DNA of 64,000 nt from Massospora cicadina (Eukaryota; Entomophthoromycota; Entomophthoromycetes; Entomophthorales; Entomophthoraceae): the NCBI GenBank assembly GCA_022478985.1, contig JAKSZP010009306.1, forward strand, positions 1 to 64,000, in the 5' to 3' direction. A program made the position numbers and the translations under genes. Shown here piece by piece: positions 23,986-35,439 of the stretch. The notes below the pieces were generated by a model that saw only the letters and a program-made list of their open reading frames with translations, made no database searches and had not been told where the DNA came from. Numbering within the stretch: the first letter of the stretch is position 1; each line of letters opens with the position of its first letter.

Positions 23986-25075
23986 TAAATTTTAGAGAAT
24001 ACCTACATATGAGGGGAAGTATTATACAAGCAGATTGGAGACTTGATGCTGAATTTTCCTAAGTCTTTGGTTAGACCCTTGATAATTATGGATGCTCATC
24101 GGGCTGTAGGCCATGAAGGATTGAAGAAGATGCTAGAGTTTTTGGGACCCAAAACTTCTGGAAAAACATTTCAACGTATTGGAAATGGTTATCTGTTGCC
24201 ATCAATGTCAAGTTGAAAGACCTTTCTGTAAGAAAACCACCTTTCAATTAGTGAAGCCCCAGTTCACATGGCACACCATTTCCATTGATGTAGTGGGATC
24301 TCTGCTGACTAGTGCCAATCAATCCAAGTATATAATTGTTGCCATCAATCATTTGATCCAATGGGTGGAGTTTAGGGCTATTAGCGACTTGGGCGCGGTC
24401 ACCACTGCCAACTTTATTATGAAGTGTGTTATACAGTGGCATGGCTGCCAACAGTTCATTCTGATGGACAATGGAAAAAACTTCACTTCATATATCCTGC
24501 TAAAGTTAAATGAGTTGATGGCAATTTATGGGGTTTTGACCACCCCCTATCATACAGAATCAAAATGGGATGATGGAGCGAGTCAATGGAACCCTAGTGA
24601 ACATACTACGCAAATTGATAATGGATCAGCCCTCATAATAGAATGCTCTTCTACCTACTGCTGTGTTCACTTATAATATCAGCTATCATTCTGCCACTGG
24701 TAAGAGTCCATTTCAACTACTGTATGGTTGACATCCAGCTCTGCTGCCTTGCTATATTCGTGTGTAGAGGACACTGGTGAGTGAATCCTCAGTGATATCT
24801 GAATTAACTCACAGATACATTGAACAAGTTCTAAATGGAAGCTTACTCCACCAGTTTGGCAAAAAGATTTGTGACCAGTCAGCTGACCAGAATCTAAGGA
24901 GTGGACTTTCATTGTTTGCTGTGGGGAACTATATTTTATTCCTCGATCAGCAAGGATTTAGACAAAAAAATAAGCTCTCCAACATTTGGCTTGGCCCATT
25001 TGAGATTATTGAGAAGACTGGCATGGATGTTTACACAATTAAGGAACCTGCTGGGGGTTGGATTATCAACTGAGT
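23986..25075 (+). pseudogene. Ty3-5 integrase with GPF module
   Basis: Zinc-binding N-terminus is degraded except CCHQCQVERPFC (about 24200-24235). The core has HTISIDVVG (first catalytic Asp, about 24270-24297), ILMDNGKNFTS (second Asp, about 24458-24490) and, after a frameshift near 24560, NGMMERVNGTLVNILRK (catalytic Glu, about 24565-24620). The C-terminal module is NIWLGPFEIIEKTGMDVYTI (about 24980-25040), then VHTKFLREYK just past a stop. All three catalytic residues survive, but in different frames. Confidence 0.88.
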
Positions 25076-25126
25076 TCACACAAAGTTCCTTCGAGAATAT
25101 AAACAGTAAGTGCCTATCATCCAGTC

Positions 25127-25139
25127 AAAGGGGGGAAAA
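25127..25139 (+). other. Ty3-5 polypurine tract
   Basis: AAAGGGGGGAAAA immediately before the 3' LTR start TGTCAGG. It is well preserved. Confidence 0.85.
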
Positions 25140-25621
25140 TGTCAGGAAGTTGATATTATTGAATGATATCTACCCATATTGACGGATTGGAGGGGGATCA
25201 AGATGAGTCTCAAGATTTATGAAAAAGGGATACATGAATTAAAATTTGAGCGAAATGAGGACATTTGGAGAATTGTGAGGAATTATGCTGAGATTTGATA
25301 TGAATGAGAGTAATTCAAAAAAGGAAGAGGAATAGAAGATTACCAAGCTGAGGATGCATCTGGCTGGTGAACCGAGGTATATAGAGTCTCATGGAAGATT
25401 AAAAGGGGATAGTCTTTTATGAGGAAAATAAAAGCGCAGAAAGGTCTGAAAGTTATGTCTAAAATAAATATAGAAATAAAGGACGATAGCTCTGTATATA
25501 TTTTATCAAGTTTAGTAAAAGAACTGGAGATCCTCATATCATTTGATTTGGTTTCTCATTGGCTAATACCCTGTGCAAATCCAACTCGGCAGAAGCAGAC
25601 CTAGATACCAAGAAATTATCA
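25140..25621 (+). repeat. Ty3-5 3' LTR
   Basis: Starts TGTCAGGAAGTTGATAT and ends AGAAATTATCA. The right target duplication GGGCC follows at 25622-25626. Confidence 0.9.
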
Positions 25622-26700
25622 GGGCCCATAAGATTATAGGACATGGAGATTTATGAAAACCGTTTGAGTTGTTAATGCAGCAACATTATTGAGATTCTAT
25701 GAATTTTGATGTTCAAATAAGCCTCCACTGCTGTAAAGAGTGTCAAGTGGATGGGCCTTAATGGAAAGCTATCTCATATTAGCTAGTAAATCCAACTATG
25801 CTTGGCATACAGTTTTTATTGATGATGTAGGCCCTCTGGAGAGTACCTAAGGTCAATTCATGTACATAATTGTGGCTATAGATTGCCTCAACAAGTGATG
25901 TAGGGTAAAGTGGTTAGAGACTTAGGATTCGCAACCACAGCTAAGTTTATATAGGGTAAACTTATTTATCAGCATAGGTGCCCTCAGTATTAATAAAGGA
26001 TATTGGGACTAATTTTGTCTCAGATGATTTCCAAGCTCAACGACTGAATGGGGATATGCAGGGTATTGTCTACCTCTTACCAATCTGAAACTAATGGTAC
26101 CAAAAAAAAGTGAATGGTATTATCATTGGGATTCTGCGTAAGATTTAATTTGGTGTAGGCGTCCACCTAAATTCTTTTCTCGCCTCTTTGCAAATTTTTA
26201 CTTACAACGTATCTTATCAACTTGCCATAGGTCATTCATCATTCATGTTTTTTTATTAAGGGTGAAAGATGTAACCCTAATTGATACCTTGTTTAAGTCA
26301 AGAAGCCATGACTCCAGTGCAATATTTTGAAACATTAGTGCATAATAAAATTTAAATAAAAGTTAGAAATACTTTTTATATACTGACTCAGGAACCCCAT
26401 CCTGGGAATCAGATAATGTAGACTGGCAGATGCTACCTCAGTTTAACATAGGAGAAATCAATTTTGTACTATGTCATCCATGGGTTTGGATGAACTAGTA
26501 AGTTTAAAAATATATGAAAGAGCCTTTTGAGATCATTGAGAAGAGATATAGATGCCTACACTCTGAAGAAAACTGTTAAAATTCAAATTTAAGAACTGCG
26601 TGCATGTGAAGGTCTTGATAAAACAGCAGAGTTCTATGCCAATGACCACAAACTCCACATAAGTTTATTGACCCCAACACATCTTTGTTACCCAATGTTT
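25622..26700 (+). pseudogene. Ty3-4 integrase, main part
   Basis: Resumes directly at the Ty3-5 target site. Zinc finger: KIIGHGDL and QHY, then CKECQ (about 25640-25745). Core: HTVFIDDVGPL (first Asp, about 25805-25840), KDIGTNFVS (second Asp, about 25997-26020), TNGTKKK-NGIIIGILRKI at about 26093-26145 where the catalytic Glu codon has become Lys by a G-to-A change. C-terminal module: EPFEIIEKRYR (about 26520-26550, for the usual GPFEIIEK) with V-VLI near 26605. Stops throughout. Confidence 0.82.
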
Positions 26701-26704
26701 GTTC

Positions 26705-26717
26705 AAGTGGGAGGAAA
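26705..26717 (+). other. Ty3-4 polypurine tract
   Basis: AAGTGGGAGGAAA directly before the 3' LTR start TGTTGTAATT. It resembles the tract of Ty3-8 (AAGTGGGGAGGAAG). Confidence 0.8.
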
Positions 26718-27478
26718 TGTTGTAATTGGGTCTGACCAATCATCTGGATATCATATTAATGTCTTTTAATTTTTATATTGTAAAAAAATAGATAGTGAAC
26801 TCAATTAATTTGCTGGTATTATATCACAAAGCCCTAGATATTATTTTTGTTGCTTAATATATTTTTTTGAAGATTCATAATACTCCACCATCTCAATCAT
26901 CATTCCTTATATTTATAGGTTTCTGATGCTGCTATATTAAATTTTTATTGTAACCTATTTTAGCTCAGCAGATTTATTCCACATCGCTCCTAGACATCAT
27001 AAACATTTTTTGATAGGGCCTTAGTACTTACTAAGGTTATCTGCCTCTAATATAATAAGTCAGTGGATTATATCTACTCAAGGAAAATACTCTGTGCTCT
27101 AGTTGTCACTTATTTGACCAATTCAGATAATCCATATCAGCCTTCCTACCTTTGTGTTATGCTTAGTAACTATGGAAGCACCAATGAGAACACTGGTAGA
27201 GTGAGCATATCTGAGGAGAAGTGCAAATTTCTTGGGATTTTTTCCTGTAGTAAGCTGTGATAGCCTACCCAATATAATAACTTGAAGGTGCTCATGAGCC
27301 TCTGGCAATATCTGATACTACAGAGTGCTCTCTTTTAGTATCCAATAAAACCATATTCTAGTTTATTCAGATTCTTGTTGTTTATTGGTCAGGGTTATTG
27401 TATCCAAACAGTTCCTTATGATAATTTGTTGTTTAATCTGTGCACTAAAAATATGACACTACTGCTCCAAATTTCACA
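26718..27478 (+). repeat. Ty3-4 3' LTR
   Basis: Begins TGTTGTAATTGGGTCTGACC and ends AAATTTCACA. It is followed by ACAGG, the right copy of the decayed target duplication. Confidence 0.85.
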
Positions 27479-27814
27479 ACAGGCTACTCTTTCAATTATT
27501 GAGCGCTTTAACAAGTTGAAGAGTGATCTGAGAGGCAAATCATCCTAGTATGAAGTCTTTAATTAGGTTTACTGACGCCTTAACAAATCTGAACAACGTT
27601 GTAACACTCTTACAGAAGAGCTGTAAGCTAAAACTGACAAGCCTCTAAAAAGCACTGAATGCAAAGAGATGAAAGAAGATTTTTTAAGTGCATTAATTAC
27701 TAGAGGCTGATAACAAGCTTTTTCAATTTATTGCTCATTCTTTCATCTAAAAATTCATGATCTGGACATCCGCGTTAAGAACTTTGAGAACAATAAAGTC
27801 ATACTCAAAAGAAG

Positions 27815-28095
27815 GCGAGGATACCCCAGTGGTAGAATAGGGACCTCTACCACTGCCTCCCCTAGTTCGATTCTGGTATGGGAACTTTGGGTAAGGACAA
27901 TTATGACTGTGTTAGTGCTGCGCACCAATGCCCAAAACTGAGATAGCAAATATAAAAGGTGGTACATGGAGCTCCTGGCCTATCATACGCCATGCATGGT
28001 GGTTTTCCAGATTTTATACTCCTTCACATTCATTTGATTTCCCACTAATCAGTGCAGTAACATCCCCAGGTCATCCTACCTTGAATAAAATTATA
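27815..28095 (+). mobile_element. SINE-1, tRNA-derived SINE with LINE-type 3' tail
   Basis: 281 bp inserted in the gag of Ty3-3 and flanked by an 18-bp target duplication, AGTCATACTCAAAAGAAG (27797-27814) and AGTTATACTCAAAAGAAG (28096-28113), one mismatch. The 5' 60-70 bp resemble a tRNA, closest by eye to tRNA-Gly: GCG start, CCCAGTGGTAGAATAG (D-arm) and AGTTCGATTCT (T-arm). A body of about 170 bp follows. The 3' end ACATCCCCAGGTCATCCTACC then TTGAATAAAATTATA matches the ends of LINE-1, LINE-2, GO-1 and GO-2. This is the classic layout of a SINE that borrows a partner LINE's tail. Confidence 0.88.
27822..27874 (+). promoter_or_regulatory. SINE-1 internal RNA polymerase III promoter (A and B boxes)
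   Basis: The A-box region lies at about 27822-27841 (TACCCCAGTGGTAGAATAG) and the B box at 27864-27874 (AGTTCGATTCT, against the canonical GGTTCGANTCC). The B box has two end changes, so activity is doubtful now. Spacing is tRNA-like. Confidence 0.65.
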
Positions 28096-29000
28096 AGTTA
28101 TACTCAAAAGAAGAATCAACTTACTGGATGTTGTGTCTAGATTGACCATGGAGGAAATGATGTAACATTAATTCTCTACAGGATCAAATATGTCAGCTCT
28201 CACATCAAGTTAAAAGAGTGACACATGTACCAAAAAGACCGAATATAAAGTTCCTTGGTATATGTCATTATGCTATTAGAGGCCTCCACCTTCAAACCTA
28301 CATTCAAGGATAATTTTACACCTGGATAAATTAAAGTTCGCATCTTTTTTCTATGTTTTTGAAGCTTTAAAGGAAAGTGCAACTGAAAATCAAAAGGCTT
28401 ACATGCCCCAACTTGTTTAAGATGCATGGCTCAAGAGGTTATGGTACTCAATTAGACCTGTATACTTGGAGAGAATTGAAGGAAGTGCTCATTAAAGAAT
28501 TCAGGTTAGAGAAAAGCTTGAGTATAAGAAATATGCCTTTATGAAAATCACATTATGCCAAAATAAAACACCGGTAAAACCGAAGATTTTTTGTTAAGCC
28601 ACAAATGCTGTTGACATCAAAAATGATTACAATAGATGATGCTATAGTCACCATCATCGCTGGTTAAATTAGTAACATTGACTTAAACATGCAAACACAA
28701 TAATAATATGAAGTTTCAACTCAGCCTAAGACGTTAGATAAAGCCCTAATCAATTTAGTTGAAATACAAAAGCCGTAGATCTGCCAAAAGGCCTCCATAA
28801 AGCACAGAGTGTATAATGTGGAGGAATCAAATCCTATTATGGAGAAAGGCCAAGCTGTAACTACTATAAAAAGAACAATCATATTGAGGATATTTGTTTT
28901 AAGAAGAATCCTGCCTTGTCAAGCAAGGTTAAGGAAGGTCGGCTTAGGGTCAGGTACCTCTTAAGTTGACTATCCTAAAGCACCTGAAAAGCGATACATT

Positions 29001-30230
29001 GACAAGTATTAATCTCACGAGAATTAGAAATGAACCTGATGAAGACTCTGAAGAGGATTAAGAAAAGCTCAAGTTGTAATATCTTTGGTTACCCGCTGAG
29101 CTTGTCATTCTAGATTGCTTGAAAGCCAAGAAAATTGCTAACTACTAGGTTCCTGAAGGCACTTACCCCAGTCCGATTATTGAGTGCCCCAGAATAATTG
29201 AAACAGCCAGTGATACGGATCAATACTTGGTTTGTTAATATCATTTATTTTAAAAGGTCACAAGCTACTGAAGCCATGAAAATTATTATTAGACTGCCCA
29301 AAAGCACAATGCAACGTCCCTCATTATTGAGGAGTTAGCTACCACTGAAATTAGAGGCACCATAATAAAACGGAAGTGGTAATTCAAATATTCCAAATTA
29401 AGGCTATCTTATATAGGGATCACTTATAAATGCTGTAACGTCAACCTCATCAAAAAGAAAAAGATCGCCCATGACCTCAAATACACTTAGATTATAGCAC
29501 CAGTCCAAACAATTCCAAGGCAATAGGTGCATACTCATATCTGCCATTTTGAGTTGGAAGATTTAGTTTTCTCAGTTTCCGCAATTGTCATGTATAATAT
29601 CTAGTATAACTTACTTTTAGGTTGCAGTATATGAATATATATGAAGGAGTTATCAAACTGAAAGAAGGATAATTATCACTCCTCAACTATGAAGTTCCCC
29701 TTATACTAAATAACAAATCCTCCAAGCAAGATGATTACTCTTGTCTGGGTAAGTATTTTTCCGCTTTACCTTTGCAATACTCTACCTTGGCAAAATACAA
29801 AAAAGCTACCTGACCTAGTAGATGCAGCAAAGGGCTTACCATTTTATGTCACTAAGGAGGTAAATTTAAGCCATGAGAACAAAGAGTGATTTCTACCAAC
29901 ATACCCATAAGTACACCCCAAACTTCTTGCTACATATCACTAGGGGTCAATTGAGTAAATAGTTTTAAACCATATGTTTTTCTAAGATCCCTGAATAAGC
30001 CTACTACTGTCCTATTGTGCTACTACTTGGGAGCCTAATCAACCAAGATATCTTGGTCAAAAAAACATTAAGTTTTACTGGAGAGGTCATTGGCATATTA
30101 TTAATGGAATTGACAATGTACATTTTGACGGTACTCATAATGATTTTGGCCTACCCACTAAAAACTTAACTTGCACTATCCCTTAAGTCCACATAACCAA
30201 ATAAGTTAAATCAGTAAAACTTGATAAAGT
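29001..30230 (+). pseudogene. Ty3-3 protease and linker remnant
   Basis: Reading across frames, plus-strand segments match the order seen in Ty3-6: ELATTEIRGTII-like (about 29335-29365), DLKYTQIIAPVQTI-like (about 29475-29515), a ICHFELEDLVFSVSA segment (about 29540-29580) parallel to the CFRELILKATAVA of Ty3-6, and the linker FDGTHNDFGLPTKNLTCTIP (about 30123-30183) leading to HQLLKDYQDVF at about 30233. No protease DTG is readable and stops are frequent. Confidence 0.65.
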
Positions 30231-31090
30231 GCATCAATTACTCAAAGACTACCAGGATGTTTTTTTACGTAAGATGCTGATTATGGTCACATGAAATACT
30301 AGACACATAGTTGTGATTTAGGAGATTCAGCATCTATCTGGTTAAAGCCATACTGGAAGTCAAAGGTTGAGGAGCAATATATGAAGGCTAAGCTTATATA
30401 ATTATTGATTGCTGGCTTACTTGTGCCCTCCCAGAGTCCATGGTCATCCCCCCTGTTACTTAGAAAGAACTATAATGTTGGTCACAGGATTGTGGATATT
30501 ATTAGAAGCTAAACAGCCTCACTAGTAGGACAGCTATCAATTTAAGAATTAAAAATTTTCTCTGGCCTGACTCATTGGCTTAAATTACTTCTCTGCGATG
30601 GACTTCACTAGTGGTTATTGGCAGATGTATCTATCACTATAAGACCAAGAAAAATGTTGTTGATATACACGGAAAGATTTTCCAATTTACCTGGTTTCCT
30701 CATGAATTATTCAACGCTCTCACTTTGAGCCAATGTGGATGGATCACATCATGAAAGATCTTAAATTAGTCTGTGTGATTGTATACCTAGATGGAATAAT
30801 GGTATTTTCTATAACCTTTACTAATCATCTAGACCAACTTGAGTCAGATTTTTTACAACTGAGTGAGAACCACATCAAATCAATACCTGCAAAATGTACC
30901 TTCTTTTAGTAGAAACTGGGATTTTCAGGACATGTCATAATTCTAGGAATAAATTCAACCCTTGTAGAAGAGGTTAACACAATCTCCAATATGCATGAGC
31001 TGACGAATCTCTGTGACATACAGATATTCTTAATAATGTTAAGGATATTAACACAATATTATCTTCTAATTTTGCTTAACTTACTGAACC
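30231..31090 (+). pseudogene. Ty3-3 reverse transcriptase remnant
   Basis: LLKDYQDVF starts the domain. LIAGLLVPSQSPWSSP (about 30405-30455, frame-shifted) is the fingers approach, NYFSAMDFTSGYWQMYLS motif A (about 30585-30640), and motif C reads CVIVYLDGIMVFS (about 30772-30813), with the second Asp of YLDD changed to Gly. The thumb has NHIKSIPAKCTFF and LGFSGHVI (30868-30945). Stops and frameshifts occur between the motifs. Confidence 0.8.
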
Positions 31091-31454
31091 TCTTGTCCGC
31101 TTGCTTGCCAAATATACCCCTTTCATTTGTGGTGTAGAGATAAGATATAAATTTAATACCATGAAGGATTATTTAAGGAAAAGACCTATTTTGCACCATC
31201 TGGACTTTGGGAAGCCATTAACCTTGTTTATTAACGCCTCTAAATTATCTGCATGCGCTTTTTTTTTCAAATATAAGAATAAGGAATGGACCCTCTGAAG
31301 TCTTATTAAAGCAATACGCTTTTCCAAATCTGAGTGAACTTATAGCTTTATGAAGAAAGTGTGCTTTGCTTTTCTCCTGGAATTAAAACTTTTTAAGCTC
31401 ATTATGTGCTTATGAACTTTACAATTGTTACAGACCAAGTAACTTTAAAGTTGA
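31091..31454 (+). pseudogene. Ty3-3 RNase H, first part
   Basis: Contains RPILHHLDFGKPLTLFINASKL at about 31180-31245, where the catalytic Asp of the usual TDAS is Asn, then FMKKVCFAFLLEL (about 31350-31385) and FTIVTDQVTLKL at about 31420-31453. At that codon Ty3-6 is inserted. The C-terminal remainder, beginning NMKD, is at 37968. Confidence 0.8.
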
Positions 31455-32179
31455 TGTCTGAAATTTAGTAGTCTGATGTATTAATAAGAGTGGTTCAGAG
31501 GTGCACATTGAAATTATTGGCCAAAAGACCCTGGCAATTCCTGGTGTAACCCCTCAAATTGAGTAACTCTTCTACTAACACTTCTCAGGCAAATAGCATG
31601 AGTTTTGTAGTTGAATTGCACTGTTATGCGGCGAAATCAGGGGAGGCCATTGGGTTCTTCCCCAGACCACTTCTAATTTAGTACAACCTACACTGAAAAG
31701 ACTGGGCCCATTTATAGGGTTGGAAGGTGTCCAGCAAGGCTAAATTATTTTTTTGCCCCATGGTTAGATAATTTAATAAAACCTTACCTCACGGGTTTAT
31801 CTTACCTGTCATTGATCTCCATCAGCCGTTACATCAAAGTGAAGTGAGTCTCAAGAGATCCAATAGGTTAAATCCCAATATTTGCTAATATGGATTCTTG
31901 GCCTGATCTGAACTTTGAGCCTTGAGATTATTATCTATTAAGCACTGAGTTATTGAGAGAATTGCTTTTGACCCCAACAATATCACCAATGAAAAACACA
32001 TATGAAACCAAACTGCGTTTTTCAGGTATTTAAATTCTCTCATTTTATTCTTCTTGTGATAATTAAATTCCCGTTTTTATAATAGCAGTAGAGAGTTATT
32101 ATACTTCCTTTCCTGCTGAAATTTTCAGATCCTGTAAAATTAGTATCAGCAAGCGTTAGCCATTGCTAAGATTTTGACA
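31455..32179 (+). repeat. Ty3-6 5' LTR
   Basis: Starts TGTCTGAAATTTAGTAG and ends AAGATTTTGACA. It aligns well with 37171-37967, for example GACTGGGCCC-TTTATAGGGTTGG and ATTGAGAGAATTGCTTTTGA. Confidence 0.88.
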
Positions 32180-32181
32180 AG

Positions 32182-32199
32182 TGGTGCACACTAAAGGGG
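32182..32199 (+). other. Ty3-6 primer binding site
   Basis: TGGTGCACACTAAAGGGG, two bases after the LTR, two mismatches to the consensus. Confidence 0.85.
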
Positions 32200-32229
32200 C
32201 ACTGTGAACCACAATAAAATTTATTAAAA

Positions 32230-33360
32230 ATGGAGTTTAGCGGGGAAATTACCCCACACAACCTCCCCACTTCATCTGATTCTAAAATAGCTGCCTTAGA
32301 ACTACAGCTAGATAGTGCCTTGTCCCAACTTGAAAGAGCTCAAGCTTCACTTCTTTAAAGGCCTTTATGGAGCCTCTCAAACCATTCACAAACCCCCTTT
32401 CAGGGACAAGTTTATACCGGGCAAGGGAAGTATTGAAACCTTCCTCTTTGTATATAAATCTGCGATGGAAGGAGCAACTGACCAGCAAATGCTCAAAACT
32501 ATTCTTCCCTGCTTGTATCATATGTATAATGAGATAATTGTTCCCACTCTAGCCACAATTGACACTTGGGCGGAGGCGAAACTGGCGCTCATTGACAGAC
32601 TTGGCTACCAACAGATTTTAAAAAGGCGCAAAAAGACCTTTATGTGCCTTAGCCTTCAATAGGTCGAAATAATCCCCTCTTTTGTTGAGCGATTTTATAT
32701 TAAAGCTCAACCTCTGTTGCTTGCTATACTGCTACCTCTAGATGATGACATTGCTGCTATAATGGCTGGCTTAGCGTCTCTCCCTCATTTAAAAATGCAT
32801 ATCTCTGCAGTCAAGCGCACCTTTTGAACAGTATGGGATATTAAAGAGGCTCTTCTAGCATTGGCTAATTTCATGAACTTGGACTTATGCAAAGAGCTAC
32901 TAGGAGAGAATCAACTTTTACCCCTCCAGTCACTTTAGTGGCTTTCCCCCTTTGGAACCCTGTTTCACCAGAGCTGGAGTGATGAGATGCTCCCCTACCA
33001 TGTGAGGATAGCCTGAGAATACTAGCAGTTTAAGGAAGCACTTCCCTCTTTCATCAGTTATAAAAACTCATCCATTGTGGTCAGTTATTACTTTTCTTGC
33101 TCTCCTCTTATTTTAAGCGGCCTACTAGGGTGGAGCAAATATCTCGTCCCTCCAAGCCGCTGTCTTGATTCCCTCAGCCTCACCTCAGGCTGCCCCTAGT
33201 TCAAAACCTGAAGTCATGGGGCAGCCTAAACCTGTCACTTCCAAGGCAAAAGTCAAAGCCAATTCCATTCCAACGCCTCCCCAAAAGTTATTAAGGTGGA
33301 GGAGCAACCCCAGGACTTATTATACCATCAAGGAAGCCCTGAACTTACCTCACAACTGAT
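32230..33360 (+). pseudogene. Ty3-6 gag remnant
   Basis: An ATG at 32230 opens MEFSGEITPHNLPTSSD and then a short heptad-like stretch (LELQLDSALSQLERAQ). After a frameshift near 32360 the capsid follows in 32315-32662: KPPFRDKFIPGKGSIETFLF and WAEAKLALIDRLG, matching KPPLRDKYTSGEGSISSFLY of Ty3-7. A further frame gives SFVERFYIKAQPLL and DIAAIMAGLASLP (32690-32785). The C-terminal part up to 33359 is Pro/Ser/Lys-rich. I did not find an intact zinc knuckle. Confidence 0.8.
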
Positions 33361-33439
33361 GGACTCTATGACGTGCATCAATAAACCTCCTATGACAAGT
33401 GTGAAGGGGATTGGGAAAAATTGTCATTATGTTTTATTC

Positions 33440-34530
33440 ACCATCTGAAGTGGAGAAACCTGACAGGTTGAAACCATAAAGAGTAAACATGTCTAGATCC
33501 ACCGTCAAACTTATCTCCTTTAAGAGCTGAGAGGCTTTAAGTTCAATGACACTGCCAGTGACGCTGACCAGCTCATTGCTACTCTGATCCGATCCAAACA
33601 GTGTGTTCATACCATGCAGTCTAACCAAGACAAATACCCTGAAACGGCCAAAAGACTTGCTTATACTCTCCGTTTAAATGAGGTCCTAGCTCTTTCCCCC
33701 AACGTAGGTGGAACATTAACTAAGGTGGAGATCGCTCTTAATGGAGTGTGGGTCTCATCTATCCTTGACACTGGATCCCCAGTGAGCGTTGTGTCATCCA
33801 AAATTCATGAAAAAGTTTTAAGCTAGCCCCTGACCTCAACTACACCCAAGAGTTAGAAACTGCTGGTCCTTCCGACACCCGTGCTACAGGACCCTACTCT
33901 TAATTGCCCATTTGTTTTAGGGAGCTCATCTTGAAGGCCACAGCGGTGGCCTTAGCCAATAATTCATATGATCTACTCATCGGTACCCAGTTCATGCTTA
34001 AATATGAAGGAATTATTGACTTTAAGGAGGGCTATCTCTCCTTTCTTAACTGCGAGGTTCTTCTAATTCTGACCCATGATGAGCTTAATAAAAAATTATT
34101 TTTCACAGTTGAGTTTCCCTCTTCCGCCTTATCCTTACATTATACCACGGCAAGACGGCATACAAAAATGTTGCCTCAATATGTGGACGCCCTAGAGGAT
34201 ATCCTTTTCTATGCCTCTGGTGTATTTTCAATGCAGGTTAACAACAGGTAGTTGACACTAAGATTACTTTACAAATCCCCAACAATTCTTATTGCACTAT
34301 ATCAGCATTGATAGAGTTAGCCCTCTAAAGGATCAAGTATTGCCTGGCGTGCTAAACCCCTTTTATCAACGACCTATTAATCTCCTTTAGGGAATCTCAC
34401 CACAAAAGAAAAGTTTTCAAAAATCATCGGAAGAACGGAAGAAGCATGCTGGTCCCTATTGAGGAGAACAACCAAGTCTACTTTATTGGGTCTATAGCTG
34501 ATATGAGCTTACTCAACGACTAGTCATAAT
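33440..34530 (+). pseudogene. Ty3-6 protease and linker
   Basis: Frame 33614-33826 carries VEIALNGVWVSSILDTGSPV, an intact aspartic protease active site DTGS (about 33766-33780), the best preserved one in the window. The second half, frame 33904-34251, has NNSYDLLIGTQFMLKYEGII and a linker with LPQYVDALEDILF. The segment 34260-34530 matches the RPITILLGNLT region of Ty3-7. One stop at about 33824 and further frame breaks. Confidence 0.85.
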
Positions 34531-34534
34531 AACT

Positions 34535-35430
34535 TTGTCCACCATTCATATCTCTGAGGAACTAACACCAGAGGAGCTTTACAAGATCCACATACTAATT
34601 GAAAACTATAGAAACATCTTCTCTACCTCTGATACCAGCTATGGGCACATAAAGAATTGGCTCACACTATTGATGTTGGAAATGCTCGCCCTATCTTCTC
34701 CAACCCCTATTGCAAATACAAAATTGAGGAGCTATTGATGCGGATGGAGCTCAAACAGCTTCTGGACTCTGGGTTGCTGGTACCATCCCAAAGTCCTTGG
34801 TCGTCCCCTATTTTATTTATAAAGAAGAAAAACGGAGATCATCAAGTAGTTATGGACTACCATAAGCTGAACAACCTCACCAAGAAGGCTAGTGCCCTAA
34901 CACTCGTATTGATGACGCTTTAGCCCAATTCTCTGGTTCCAAGTTCTTTTCTGCAATGAACTTGGCTAGCGGGTATTGCAGATAGACTTTCTATCCACAG
35001 GATCAGGAGAAGTTCGCCCTTATCTGTAGTGAGGGCCTATTTCAACCAACTAGGCTACTTATGGGTTATGCAATGAGCCTCCCATTTTTCAGAGGGCGAT
35101 GGATCAAATTCTTCAGAATCTCAAGCTGAGCTGTGTGATTGTCTATCTCAATTACATCACAATTTTTCCAAGACCTTCAACCAGTACCTCACACACCTAA
35201 AAGCAGTTTAATGGTTGCGGGCATACAACGTCAAATTATAGCCCTCCTAATGTACTTTCTTCCAAAAGAAGTTGGATTTCCTTTGACATGCTACATCTCA
35301 AGATGGTATTCAACCCCTTTAATACAAGGTTAAATCAAGTCAAGATGCCAACGCCAAAAACCCTTCACATCGGACAAGCCTTTTTGGACATGATGGGGTA
35401 CTACAATTTATCCCAAAATTCCAGCTCAGT
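34535..35430 (+). pseudogene. Ty3-6 reverse transcriptase
   Basis: HISEELTPEELYKIHILIEN starts the domain (34541-34600), matching HISDELTPDELEKVHTL of Ty3-7. Frame 34657-34923 has LLDSGLLVPSQSPWSSPILF and VVMDYHKLNNLTKK. Motif A is AMNLASGY (Asp to Asn) at about 34957. Motif B is frame-shifted (LCNEPPIF-RAMDQIL). Motif C reads CVIVYLNYITIF at about 35131-35163, both catalytic Asp lost. Dead by three independent active-site changes. Confidence 0.87.
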
Positions 35431-35439
35431 GAGCCCCTC

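Larger units (their letters stand above)
18292..25621 (+). mobile_element. Ty3-5, most complete Ty3/Gypsy element of the window
   Basis: 7330 bp with LTRs of 480 and 482 bp, a clear primer site and polypurine tract, all five domains and a perfect 5-bp target duplication GGGCC (18287-18291 and 25622-25626) in the integrase of Ty3-4. It keeps the longest open frames and the only intact YLDD box seen in the window. Gag, protease and integrase are still broken, so it is not autonomous. It must be younger than Ty3-4, which it interrupts. Confidence 0.93.
11321..27478 (+). mobile_element. Ty3-4, Ty3/Gypsy element split by GO-1 and Ty3-5
   Basis: LTRs at 11321-12092 and 26718-27478 bracket a complete set of decayed Ty3 domains. 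Flanking pentamers are CCAGG on the left and ACAGG on the right, a 4-of-5 target duplication in the gag of Ty3-3. The RT is cut by GO-1 at about 15200 and the integrase N-terminus by Ty3-5 at 18291. Without insertions the element is about 6.9 kb. Confidence 0.88.
27479..29000 (+). pseudogene. Ty3-3 gag, second part
   Basis: Gag continues after Ty3-4. SINE-1 splits it again between a NKVILKRR-like segment (27795-27814) and NLLDVVSRLT (28117-28147). Capsid-like stretch: IILHLDKLKFASFFYVFEAL at about 28308-28370, which parallels the FIPGKGSIETFLFVYKSAME segment of Ty3-6, followed by KESATENQKAYMPQLV. The nucleocapsid knuckle at about 28852-28900 reads CNYYKKNNHIEDIC, with the second Cys changed to Tyr (TGT to TAT), His and last Cys kept. 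Many stops. Confidence 0.75.

Noticed and set aside
27815..27885. A functional tRNA gene.
   Set aside because: D-arm and T-arm boxes are present, but no good anticodon or acceptor stem forms by eye, and the sequence is the head of a SINE with target duplications.
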